Part shown: piece after piece, positions 22,877-29,935 of the stretch
How the letters are laid out: each line of letters begins with the position of its first letter
Numbering within the stretch: position 1 is the first letter of the stretch
DNA from: Deltaproteobacteria bacterium Ga0077539
GTDB taxonomy: Bacteria > Myxococcota_A > Polyangia > Polyangiales > Ga0077539
Direction: 5' to 3'
Assembly: GCA_001465015.1 (NCBI GenBank)
Contig: LNEO01000301.1
Location: 1 to 37,984 of the forward strand
DNA: 37,984 nt
Program-made: the position numbers and the translations under genes
The notes under the pieces: model-generated
What the model saw: only the letters and a program-made list of their open reading frames with translations
Databases searched by the model: none
What the model was told of the DNA's origin: nothing

Positions 22877-23172
22877 CCGCGAGTCAACAACGCAACGAGC
22901 ACCGCGCGAGCAAGCGCGCCCGCAAGCGAGAGCTCGGCGGGCGACCGCTGCCCCTCGGTGATGGCGTAGTCGCGCGCGTCCTCGAGATCGCCGAGCCCGA
23001 GCAGGTCCGACTCGTGTCGCTGCTCGCGGGCTACGACGGCCTCGGCTCGCTGCACGGCGATGGCGCGAGTGTGGTCGTCGTAACGACTGAGTCTCAGACT
23101 GTCGCGCTCGACGACGCGCTCGCGTCCATCGCGCGCTTCGGAGTGCGGTTTCGGGTCATCGAAAATCGATAA
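22873..23172 (+). CDS. Small DUF4911-like protein
   Basis: A 99-residue cytoplasmic protein. The first 25 residues are highly basic (QQRNEHRASKRARKRELGG), followed by a compact alpha/beta domain: VARVLEIAEPEQVRLVSLLA, then GYDGLGSLHG and VVVVTTES. This pattern (a strand, a helix ending in GYDGLG, then two strands) resembles DUF4911, a small family without known function. The basic tail may bind nucleic acid. ATG overlaps the TrmO-like gene's stop, so the two are co-translated; a link to RNA modification is a guess from that context. Confidence 0.55.
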   Translation: MTASQQRNEHRASKRARKRELGGRPLPLGDGVVARVLEIAEPEQVRLVSLLAGYDGLGSLHGDGASVVVVTTESQTVALDDALASIARFGVRFRVIENR

Positions 23173-23232
23173 GCGATCGAGCTGAGCCTCATCGCGTCGG
23201 TTGTCTGTTCATGTATTGTTACAAAGGCGTCC

Positions 23233-23529
23233 ATGGAAGTTCGAGGCACAGCGCTGCGATCGTTGCTGGTCGCCTGCGACGCGGTCTACGGCCAAGGAGC
23301 CAGCGACCGCGTGCGAGCCGCGCTCGACCCCGCGCTACGCGAGGCGGTCTCGGGCACGATCCTGGGAACGTCCTGGTATCCCGTGCGACTGCAGGCCGCG
23401 CTGCACGACGACGCGGTCGCGGGGCGACTGCAGGGCATCCTCGAGCTGGCGGGCGGTCGCGAAGCGCGCGCGCGGGTCGCGGGCTTCCGCAGCACGAGCG
23501 CTCAGGTCGTGCTCACCTGGAACCGCTGA
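23233..23529 (+). CDS. Mini DUF2378-like protein
   Basis: A 98-residue protein. Its first 60 residues (VRGTALRSLLVACDAVYGQG, LDPALREAVSGTILGTSWYP) align by eye with the start of DUF2378/TIGR02265 proteins, including the 192-residue one at 3595-4173. Its end (STSAQVVLTWNR) resembles their terminal aromatic strand, while the helical middle is missing. It looks like an internally shortened family member. ATG 23233 follows a slightly AT-rich leader. It is convergent with the CBS gene, and a 12-bp palindrome covers both stop codons. Function unknown. Confidence 0.5.
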   Translation: MEVRGTALRSLLVACDAVYGQGASDRVRAALDPALREAVSGTILGTSWYPVRLQAALHDDAVAGRLQGILELAGGREARARVAGFRSTSAQVVLTWNR

Positions 23530-23537
23530 GCGCTCAG
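23526..23537. terminator. Palindrome overlapping two convergent stop codons
   Basis: CTGAGCGCTCAG is a perfect 12-bp palindrome containing the TGA of the plus gene and the complement of the TGA of the minus gene, with only four bases between the two reading frames. It could form a short hairpin in either transcript. It is too short for a strong terminator on its own. Confidence 0.3.
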
Positions 23538-23971
23538 AGAAGCTGCTCGAGCACGCGGAGCAGGTCTGTCTCGGTGATGACGCCGACGAGCTTGCCCTGC
23601 GAGACGACCGGCAGCCCGCCAAACTTGTTCTCGAGCAGGATCTTCGCGACCTCTCGGAGCGGCGTCTCGGGCGTGACCGTTATCGGGTCCTTGGTCATCG
23701 CGTTGATGACGAACGTGCGCTCGTAGAAGGTGCTCTCTTTCGCGAGCTCGTGCTCGGAGCGGTGAAGTCGGGTCGACATCATCGCCAGCATGTCGCGCTG
23801 GGTCACCATCCCGACGAGCCTCTCGCCGTCGACGACAGGGACGTGGCGGATGTGAAATTTCTCCATCGCGTCGAGCACGTCTTGGAGGTTGTCCTCGACG
23901 CTGAGCACGATGACCTTGCGGGTCATCACTTCGTCGACGGTCTTCGGTGCGGTCTTGGGAGTGTCGCTCAT
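23534..23971 (-). CDS. CBS-pair (Bateman) domain protein
   Basis: A 145-residue protein consisting of two CBS motifs. The first (about 12-70) contains VDEVMTRKVIVLSVEDNLQD, HIRHVPVVDGERLVGMVTQRD. The second (about 88-145) contains NAMTKDPITVTPETPLREVA, FGGLPVVSQGKLVGVITETD. Such pairs bind adenosyl ligands (AMP, ATP, SAM) and regulate partners; a stand-alone pair is common and its partner here is unknown. ATG 23971 lies 28 bp after the glutamine amidotransferase stop on the same strand, so it probably ends that operon. Confidence 0.9.
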   Translation of the reverse strand: MSDTPKTAPKTVDEVMTRKVIVLSVEDNLQDVLDAMEKFHIRHVPVVDGERLVGMVTQRDMLAMMSTRLHRSEHELAKESTFYERTFVINAMTKDPITVTPETPLREVAKILLENKFGGLPVVSQGKLVGVITETDLLRVLEQLL

Positions 23972-23999
23972 CGTCTGTCTCGTCTCGATCGCCCAGAGA

Positions 24000-24743
24000 T
24001 TACCGCACAGCGGCCTCGTCGCGCTCAGCGATCGCCACGAAGTTCTCGAGCAGCCGAGGACCGGCGGGCGTCGCCGCGATCGTGGAGAGGATGGCGTCCG
24101 GGTCCAAGCCTGCGCGGACGAGCAGCTCCCTGCGCGCGTGCACGTATCCGCGCGTGATTTCGTCGGAGAACTCCGGGTGAAACTGCACTCCCCACGCCCG
24201 GCGCCCCGCGCGAAACGCGTGAAACTCGTCGTGGTCCGACTCGGCCAGGTGCGCGATTTTGGCCTTCGTCGGTCGAACCGCGACGTGATCTTCGTGCGAG
24301 ACGTTGACGCGGATCTCGCGGTCGAGGCCGGCGAGCAGCGGGTCATCGTCGACGCGGAGGCGAACGACGTGCGTTCCCAACCTGCGGCCCGCGGGGTTGC
24401 GACGGACCTCGCCGCCGAGGGCGCTCGCGAGGAGCTGATGCCCGAAGCACACGCCGAGCAGCGGCTTCTCTCGCTCGACCAGCGCGCGCAGCGCGTCCTC
24501 GGCGCGCAACATCCACGGCGCGCGCTCGGTCACCGACGCTGGCGACCCCGTGACGATCACCGCTGCGTACCGCGCGTCGAGGGCCTTCGACGCGTCGTCG
24601 TGCCGCGCGTCGATCGCCTCGAATCCGCCCTGCCAGCGATCGCCGATCGCCCGCTCGAAGAAGTGCTGAAACTCCCCGAACTGCTCGCGCACCAGCGCGA
24701 CTGTCTCACCCGTCACGAGGACACACAGAGGTCGCCGCGTCAT
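24000..24743 (-). CDS. Class I glutamine amidotransferase-like protein
   Basis: A 247-residue GATase of the GuaA-related COG0518 type. Catalytic Cys99 lies in GVCFGHQ, with His189 and Glu191 in FHPEF completing the triad, so hydrolysis of a glutamine-like amide is expected. VTGSPASV and the segment GTHVVRLRVDDDPLLAGL are typical of stand-alone members. Some stand-alone members hydrolyse gamma-glutamyl compounds or serve an unlinked synthetase. No synthase domain is fused or adjacent. Its ATG overlaps the stop of the GT4 gene (ATGA at 24740-24743), tying it to the envelope cluster; an amidating role on a glycan or head group is speculative. Confidence 0.85.
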   Translation of the reverse strand: MTRRPLCVLVTGETVALVREQFGEFQHFFERAIGDRWQGGFEAIDARHDDASKALDARYAAVIVTGSPASVTERAPWMLRAEDALRALVEREKPLLGVCFGHQLLASALGGEVRRNPAGRRLGTHVVRLRVDDDPLLAGLDREIRVNVSHEDHVAVRPTKAKIAHLAESDHDEFHAFRAGRRAWGVQFHPEFSDEITRGYVHARRELLVRAGLDPDAILSTIAATPAGPRLLENFVAIAERDEAAVR

Positions 24744-26038
24744 CGCGGACGAGTGTGCCACATTCGCGCCTGCGAGCTCCTCAGGACCTCGTCGAAGCGC
24801 GCCGCCATCGCCCGCGCGTCGAACGCCGCGGCCCGCGCTGGCGCTGCGCCCGAGAGCGTCGCGTCTCCGTCGATCGCGCGCCGCAAGGTCTCGACGATGG
24901 TTCGGTGCTCGTGCGGCTCGACGCAGACCCCGGCGCCGGTCTCTTCGATGATCCGCGCGAGCTCGGGGTTCTCTCCGACCACGAGGACCGGCGCGCCGAC
25001 GAGCAGGTAGTCGTAGAGCTTCGCCGGCAGAAACAACGGGCCAAACTCGCTCTCCCACGCGGGCAAGAGCAACAGCGCCGCGCCGCGCAAGCTCGCCATC
25101 CCTGCGTCGTACGGCATCGGTGCCTGAAGCGAGAGAAGATCCTCGACGCCGAGCTCCCGCGCGAGCGAGAGGTCCTGCTGCGAGAAGCGGCCGTAGTTTT
25201 CGAGCACGACCCTCGTGGCGTCGAGGCCGCTCTGTCGTCGCAGCTCGGCGAGCGCTCTGAGGATCGTCGCGAGCGACCTCGCGCCGCCGTACACGTGCCC
25301 GAAGTGAACGAGCCTCGCCGGCCCCGCGGTCCTCGCGAGCGGCGGCAACGGCATCGGGTCGAACGCGTTTCTCACGGCGTGAATGCGCTCGGCGCGGCCC
25401 TCGAAGCGCGCGCGGTAGGCGTCGCGAAGCGCCTCGGTCGTGACCGTCACCGCGCTCGCTCTGCGAAAGGTCTCGCGCTCGAGGGCGCGCTCGATCGCCT
25501 GCGTCGGCGCGCTCTTCGCTTTGTGCGAAAAGTGCATCGTCCACGGGTCGCGGAGGTCGGCGACCCACGAAATCGAGAGCGCTCTCGCCACGGCGGCGCC
25601 CACGAGGTGCGCGCTGAACGGGTAGCTCGTGGTGAGCACGGCGTCCACGCGCTCGCTGCGCGCGAGCGTGATGGCGCGCGCCGCGGCGTGCCCTGCCCAT
25701 ACGACAGCAGGCTCTGTCGGGAGCCAGCGGCTCAGCGCGCTCGGGGACCCTTGCGCGTCGATCGTCGAACTGCTTGGTGTTTTACTGTATGACCGACGGT
25801 CATCGATCGCCGCTACCGCGCGCGCGAGCCAGGGCGGATCGTAGGCCCGCACCACGCGTACGCGGTCGGGCAGCGCGACGGGCGTCGAGTCGAAGAAGCG
25901 CGGGGGCACCGCGGCCTGCGTGAGGACCGTGACGTCCCAGCCGAGGGACGGAAGGTGCCGCGCGAGGCGCCAGGGTCTCTTGGCGCCGACGTTGGCGTGC
26001 GGCGGAAAGAGCCACGCGACGAGCAGAAGCCGCGGCAC
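24740..26038 (-). CDS. GT4-like (GT-B fold) glycosyltransferase
   Basis: A 432-residue glycosyltransferase. The N-terminus LLLVAWLFPPHANVGAKRPW fits the WbuB-like/GT4 start (xFPPxxxxGxxR). ADLRDPWT (about 170) and the C-terminal nucleotide-sugar half (LVHFGHVYGGARSL, LLLLPAWESEFGPLFLPAKL, YDYLLVGAPVLVVGEN) are characteristic, with a conserved Glu pair in ELARIIEETGAG. It should transfer a sugar from a nucleotide donor in the cytoplasm. GTG 26038 is convincing because GGAGGT lies 6 bases before it. Codons around 25769-25796 are unusually AT-rich and overlie a 15-bp palindrome at 25789-25803. Confidence 0.85.
   Translation of the reverse strand: MPRLLLVAWLFPPHANVGAKRPWRLARHLPSLGWDVTVLTQAAVPPRFFDSTPVALPDRVRVVRAYDPPWLARAVAAIDDRRSYSKTPSSSTIDAQGSPSALSRWLPTEPAVVWAGHAAARAITLARSERVDAVLTTSYPFSAHLVGAAVARALSISWVADLRDPWTMHFSHKAKSAPTQAIERALERETFRRASAVTVTTEALRDAYRARFEGRAERIHAVRNAFDPMPLPPLARTAGPARLVHFGHVYGGARSLATILRALAELRRQSGLDATRVVLENYGRFSQQDLSLARELGVEDLLSLQAPMPYDAGMASLRGAALLLLPAWESEFGPLFLPAKLYDYLLVGAPVLVVGENPELARIIEETGAGVCVEPHEHRTIVETLRRAIDGDATLSGAAPARAAAFDARAMAARFDEVLRSSQARMWHTRPR
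25789..25803. repeat. Intragenic 15-bp palindrome beside an AT-rich patch
   Basis: ATGACCG-A-CGGTCAT is a perfect inverted repeat around one central base, inside the GT4 gene next to the AT-rich stretch 25769-25788. It could be a regulator-binding site or coincidence. Confidence 0.3.
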
Positions 26039-26062
26039 GCGGGACCTCCAGCGAGCGAGCGC

Positions 26063-28018
26063 TCAGCCGCGCTGGCGCGGGCGCGTGTGCGTTGGGCGAA
26101 CGCGCGCGAGCACCCGTCGCAGCGCCTCGACGCATCGGCGGTTGTCTTCGATCGAGCCAACGGTCACGCGGACGAAGCCGCGCTTGAGGTGATGGCTCGC
26201 GAGCGATCGAATCAGGATGCCCTCGGCGAGCATGCTGCGGACGATTCCATCGGCAGTGGAGCCGCTCTCGCTCACTTCGAGAAGGACGAAGTTGCCGTCG
26301 CCCTCGAACACGCGAAGCCCAGGGATTTCGCGAAACAGCGCGGCCATGCGGGAGCGCTCTGCGCGGACGCTCGCGCGTCGACGGGCGATCTCGTCGCGGT
26401 CGTCGAGGACGGCGTGCGCGGCGGCGAGGGCGACGACAGACACGTTCCACGGGAGTTTGACGCGGTTGATCGTGCGGGCGACGGGCTCGCAGGCGAGCGC
26501 GTATCCGATGCGCAGCCCCGCGAGGCCGTGGTCCTTCGAGAAGGTCCTGAGCACGATCGCGTTGGGAAACTCACGGATGAGCGCCGACCGACCGGCCTCG
26601 GCCTCGGCGTCGTCCGCCGAGAAGCCCACGTAGGCCTCGTCGATCACCGTGGGAAGCCCGAGCCTGAGCACCCTGCGCAGGGCGCTCTCGTCGGGGCTGG
26701 TTCCCGTAGGGTTGTTGGGCGTGCACAAGAACACCACCTTCGTGCGCTCGGTGATCGCCGCCATCAGCGCGGCGACGTCGAGCTCGAGGTCGTCGTCCAT
26801 CGACACGAGCACAGGAACTCCGCCGCACACCCTCGTCCGCGACTCGTACATCGAGAACGTCGGGACCGAGATCACCACTTCTTCGCCGGGCGCCACGAAC
26901 GCGCGCACGACCAGATCGATGAGCTCGCTCGAGCCCGCGCCGAGCACGCAGCTCTGCGCGCCGAGCCCTGCCGTAGCCGCGAGTCTGGCGCGAAGCGCCT
27001 CGGCCATCGCCGCGTCAGGATACAGATGACCGCGGGTCAGCGCGTTGGCGACCGCGTCGAGCACCCGCTGCGACGGGCGGTACGGGCTCTCGTTGGACAT
27101 CATCCGCGCGACGGTCGCGTTGGACTCGCTCTTCGATGGGACGCCTCGCCCCGCCCCGCTGACGCCGTCGGCGAGGGCGAAATGCTCTTCGCGATACGCA
27201 GGCGCGCCGCGAACCCACGATGGCGAAAAGAGCTCCATCGATTCGGCGTCGATCACCGAGCGTCCCGAGGGCTCGTCGCCGAGCGCGTCGCCGAACACGC
27301 GGATCATCGCCTCGGCGCGCGCGTGGGCCTCCGGCGTATCGACGTCGATCCAGCGCGCCTCGCCGCCGTCGACCGCGAAGAACATCGATCGCTTCGCCAG
27401 CGCGCGGACGCCGTCCGAGAGGGACGCGTCGCCCCTGCGCTCGACCTCGCGTTGAAGCTCTTCGATGAGCGCGGGCCCCACGCGAAACACGCCCGTGTCG
27501 ATGGCGTTGTAGCGCTCGAGGTCCTTGGCGATCGCCGCGATCCTGCCTCGCTCGACGTGGACCTTGGTGGCGTCATCGAGGTCGAAGCAGCGAGGAATGT
27601 CGTAGTCGACCGCGAGGGCGCAGGCGCCCGCGGGCAGCTCGGCCTGACGCAGCTTGCGCAGCAGCTCGGGCGCGAACAGGTGATCGGCCATCGACAGGTA
27701 GCAGTCCGTGTCGATCCACTCTTTCGCGGCCAGCAGAGACACGCCGTTGGACTTCTCCCAGTCGGCGTTTTCGACGTACGAGACGGTCAGCGGCAGGTTG
27801 GTCTCTGCCTCGATCGCGCGCCGGATCTGCGCGCCCTCGTAGCCGACGACGACGACCGCGTCGCGGACGCCTTCGGAGGCGAGCGTGTGCAAGATGCGAA
27901 CAAGCAACGCGACGCCTGCAACGGGCTCGAGCGGCTTTGGGTGACCCTTGTCTGCTACCAGCCGCGAACCGCGACCGGCGGCGAGGACCACGGCCCTCTG
28001 AATGTTCCGCTGCGTCAT
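26063..28018 (-). CDS. Fused nucleotidyltransferase and HisC-like aminotransferase
   Basis: A 651-residue two-domain enzyme. Domain 1 (about 1-235) is an NTP transferase: LAAGRGSRLVADKGHPKPL (12-30), then MADHLF with the metal-binding Asp, as in phosphocholine, inositol-phosphate or aminoethylphosphonate cytidylyltransferases. A linker (about 240-305) follows. Domain 2 (about 310-645) is a fold-type I PLP enzyme with NESPYRPS, HLYPDAAM, FLCTPNNPTGT, IDEAYVGF and FSKDHGLAGLRIGY (PLP Lys495), closest in pattern to histidinol-phosphate aminotransferase/CobD. A bifunctional enzyme making and CTP-activating an amino-alcohol phosphate is inferred. ATG 28018 has AGGA about 12 bases upstream. The CDP-alcohol transferase and a second cytidylyltransferase lie just upstream, GT4 24 bp downstream. 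Confidence 0.85.
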   Translation of the reverse strand: MTQRNIQRAVVLAAGRGSRLVADKGHPKPLEPVAGVALLVRILHTLASEGVRDAVVVVGYEGAQIRRAIEAETNLPLTVSYVENADWEKSNGVSLLAAKEWIDTDCYLSMADHLFAPELLRKLRQAELPAGACALAVDYDIPRCFDLDDATKVHVERGRIAAIAKDLERYNAIDTGVFRVGPALIEELQREVERRGDASLSDGVRALAKRSMFFAVDGGEARWIDVDTPEAHARAEAMIRVFGDALGDEPSGRSVIDAESMELFSPSWVRGAPAYREEHFALADGVSGAGRGVPSKSESNATVARMMSNESPYRPSQRVLDAVANALTRGHLYPDAAMAEALRARLAATAGLGAQSCVLGAGSSELIDLVVRAFVAPGEEVVISVPTFSMYESRTRVCGGVPVLVSMDDDLELDVAALMAAITERTKVVFLCTPNNPTGTSPDESALRRVLRLGLPTVIDEAYVGFSADDAEAEAGRSALIREFPNAIVLRTFSKDHGLAGLRIGYALACEPVARTINRVKLPWNVSVVALAAAHAVLDDRDEIARRRASVRAERSRMAALFREIPGLRVFEGDGNFVLLEVSESGSTADGIVRSMLAEGILIRSLASHHLKRGFVRVTVGSIEDNRRCVEALRRVLARVRPTHTRPRQRG

Positions 28019-28182
28019 CGTCAAAAGAATCCTCGAATCGACGGGGGTTTTCCCGATGCGCGCGCTGTCTATCACGCGCCGTGTCGTTGCGGCAACGGCG
28101 TGACAACGCTGCGGGACGCTTGCTTCCTGCGATCGTACGTGCGTCCGCGGCGAGTCCTTCTCTCGACCATCGCTCGAAGTCG

Positions 28183-28944
28183 CTAGCGTCTCCCGCCGCC
28201 GAAACGCGGGTCGTTCGCGATCAGCGCGGCGGCTCGCGCGAGGTCGTCGTGGTCGTCCACCTCGATCCACGAGGTAGAATCCACGGCGAGCGGCGCGAAC
28301 GCCACGTCCGACAACACGTCGTTGTACACGTCCTCGTAGTACACGTCGCACCGACCGCGCTCGACGGCGCTGTGAATCGCCGCGGCGACGCGGTCCGCCG
28401 CCATGCCGGCGAACGCCTCGACCCCGATCGACTCGCCCGCGCATCGCTTGGGCGCGAGGCCCTTGCCGAAGCACGTGATCCGCCCTCGATCGACGAGCAC
28501 CTTCATCTCTTCGGCCCCGACGCGAACGCTCGTGTCCACGGCGACCCTCGCGCCTGGGCCGGCGAGCGCCGCGATGATCGCAGGATCCACGATGAGGTCG
28601 CCGTCTAGCTTCATCCAGGGCTCGCGCGGCCTTCGCTCTCGAAGGCCCGTCGCGAGCGACACGACGTTTTGCGTGCTCTCGTAGCGGTCGGCGTGCGCGA
28701 AGGTCACCGGCATTCGGGCGCTCTTCGCCGCGTCGCGCACCATCTCGGCGCGGTAGCCCGTCACGATCACCACGCGCCCGACCACGCCGCTCGCCTCCAG
28801 CGCCGCGAGCGACAACGCGAGCATCGTCGTGTCGCCGATGGGCACGAGGCACTTCGGACGATCGTCGGTCAGCGGCTTGAGCCTCGAGCCGACGCCAGCG
28901 CAGAGCAGGATCGCGCAGTAGTCTCTCGACGGGGACTCGATCAC
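28183..28944 (-). CDS. Sugar/alcohol-phosphate cytidylyltransferase
   Basis: A 253-residue nucleotidyltransferase of the LicC/IPCT type. The nucleotide loop is LCAGVGSRLKPLTDDRPKCL (14-33). ESTQNVVSLATGL and KLDGDLIVD carry the product-binding and metal Asp residues, and YYEDVYNDVL followed by WIEVDDHDDLARA is the C-terminal signature shared with phosphocholine and inositol-1-phosphate cytidylyltransferases. It probably makes the CDP-activated head group or acceptor for the membrane transferase encoded directly upstream. GTG 28944 overlaps that gene's TGA (GTGA). A 164-bp gap separates it from the fused enzyme gene downstream, which may have its own promoter. Confidence 0.85.
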   Translation of the reverse strand: MIESPSRDYCAILLCAGVGSRLKPLTDDRPKCLVPIGDTTMLALSLAALEASGVVGRVVIVTGYRAEMVRDAAKSARMPVTFAHADRYESTQNVVSLATGLRERRPREPWMKLDGDLIVDPAIIAALAGPGARVAVDTSVRVGAEEMKVLVDRGRITCFGKGLAPKRCAGESIGVEAFAGMAADRVAAAIHSAVERGRCDVYYEDVYNDVLSDVAFAPLAVDSTSWIEVDDHDDLARAAALIANDPRFGGGRR

Positions 28945-29882
28945 GACGCGACCTCGCTGCGAAAGAAAGCGCGCGACGCGCGGCGCTGCGCGGGGACGAG
29001 CGCGGCGAGGACGACGTTGAAGAGCACGAGTCGCAAGACGATGTAGGCCTCCAGGCGATTCACCGCGAGGGCGAGCGCCATGGTGAAAATGTGGGTTCCG
29101 ACGCCGAAGCAGGACCAGGCGCGCATCAAGGTCGCGTTGAGCGCGCGGTATCGCTCGCCGCTCGCCTCGGAGTAGGCCGGCATCGAGCGAAAACGCTCGG
29201 GAACGTACGGGTCCACCACCCGCATCGTCGCCGCCACGAGCGCGAGGTGCGTGCGATAGAAGTTGAAGCGAAACAGGTCCAGCCAGGACAGCGGCCCCTT
29301 CGCGCGCGCCTCGGCGATGTCCCGCTCGAGGTCGTCGACGTCGTCGCAGTCCGTGGTCGAAGGCGTCCCGTTGCGGACCCAGAGGTTCTTGTACTGGTCG
29401 TAGAGCGTCGTGTGACGCATTCCCAACAGCACCGCGAGCACGCCGGCGATCGCCCACGCCCACGCGTCCCACTGCCCCGCGCCCCCGCGGCGCACGAACA
29501 TGTGAACGACAGCCGCCGGAACGATCGCGATCTGCACGACCGCGTCCACCGCCCCGTCGAGCATCCGCCCGAGCCGCGAGCTCGATCGACGCATCCTCGC
29601 GAGCTGCCCGTCACTGCAGTCGATGATCGCCGAGAGCACGAACAGCCCCGCCGCGAGCGGAAGCCACCCCGCCCCCGCGCGACCGACGCTCGCGCCCACG
29701 AGCACGCCCGCCGCGACCCCGAGCAGCATCGAGACGATCGTCAGTTGGTCAGGAGAAATCCTTGTAGGATAGCATAGCCTGGCGACGACGTAGCCGAGGG
29801 GTCGGTGCACGAGCAGGTCGATCGGCTCCTCGACGGCGATGTGTTTGAGGCTCGAGCGATAGGACATGTCCGGGGCGGTCAT
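28941..29882 (-). CDS. CDP-alcohol phosphatidyltransferase family membrane enzyme
   Basis: A 313-residue integral membrane protein. The family motif DGxxARx8Gx3Dx3D is intact: D88, D91-G92, A95-R96, G105, D109, D113, with the extra D88 of the DxxDG form. About six membrane helices are visible, including LTIVSMLLGVAAGVLVGASV, WLPLAAGLFVLSAII and the C-terminal pair. It transfers a phospho-alcohol from a CDP donor to an acceptor alcohol at the membrane. The substrate is unknown; inositol-, choline- or amino-alcohol-type head groups fit the neighbouring cytidylyltransferases. ATG 29882 is preferred; GTG 29909 and ATG 29867 are alternatives. Codons in 29741-29781 are strikingly AT-rich for this gene. 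Confidence 0.88.
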   Translation of the reverse strand: MTAPDMSYRSSLKHIAVEEPIDLLVHRPLGYVVARLCYPTRISPDQLTIVSMLLGVAAGVLVGASVGRAGAGWLPLAAGLFVLSAIIDCSDGQLARMRRSSSRLGRMLDGAVDAVVQIAIVPAAVVHMFVRRGGAGQWDAWAWAIAGVLAVLLGMRHTTLYDQYKNLWVRNGTPSTTDCDDVDDLERDIAEARAKGPLSWLDLFRFNFYRTHLALVAATMRVVDPYVPERFRSMPAYSEASGERYRALNATLMRAWSCFGVGTHIFTMALALAVNRLEAYIVLRLVLFNVVLAALVPAQRRASRAFFRSEVAS

Positions 29883-29935
29883 GGGCACGACGCGCGCCAC
29901 GGTTACCACAGAGCGCGCTACCCTGCGCGTGGCCC

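Noticed and set aside
24000..28018. C. jejuni-like phosphoramidate pathway (cytidylyltransferase plus glutamine amidotransferase)
   Set aside because: No glutamine kinase homologue is visible, and the amidotransferase is of the GuaA-like type rather than the gamma-glutamyl-CDP-amidate hydrolase type.
25955..28186. Open frame of 743 codons on the plus strand
   Set aside because: It lies antisense to the fused nucleotidyltransferase-aminotransferase gene. It is rich in Arg, His, Val and Asp, as expected for the shadow of a GC-rich gene, and has no recognisable motif.
26063..29882. Phosphonate biosynthesis cluster
   Set aside because: No PEP mutase or phosphonopyruvate decarboxylase in the window, and the PLP domain is HisC-like rather than the class V aminoethylphosphonate transaminase.
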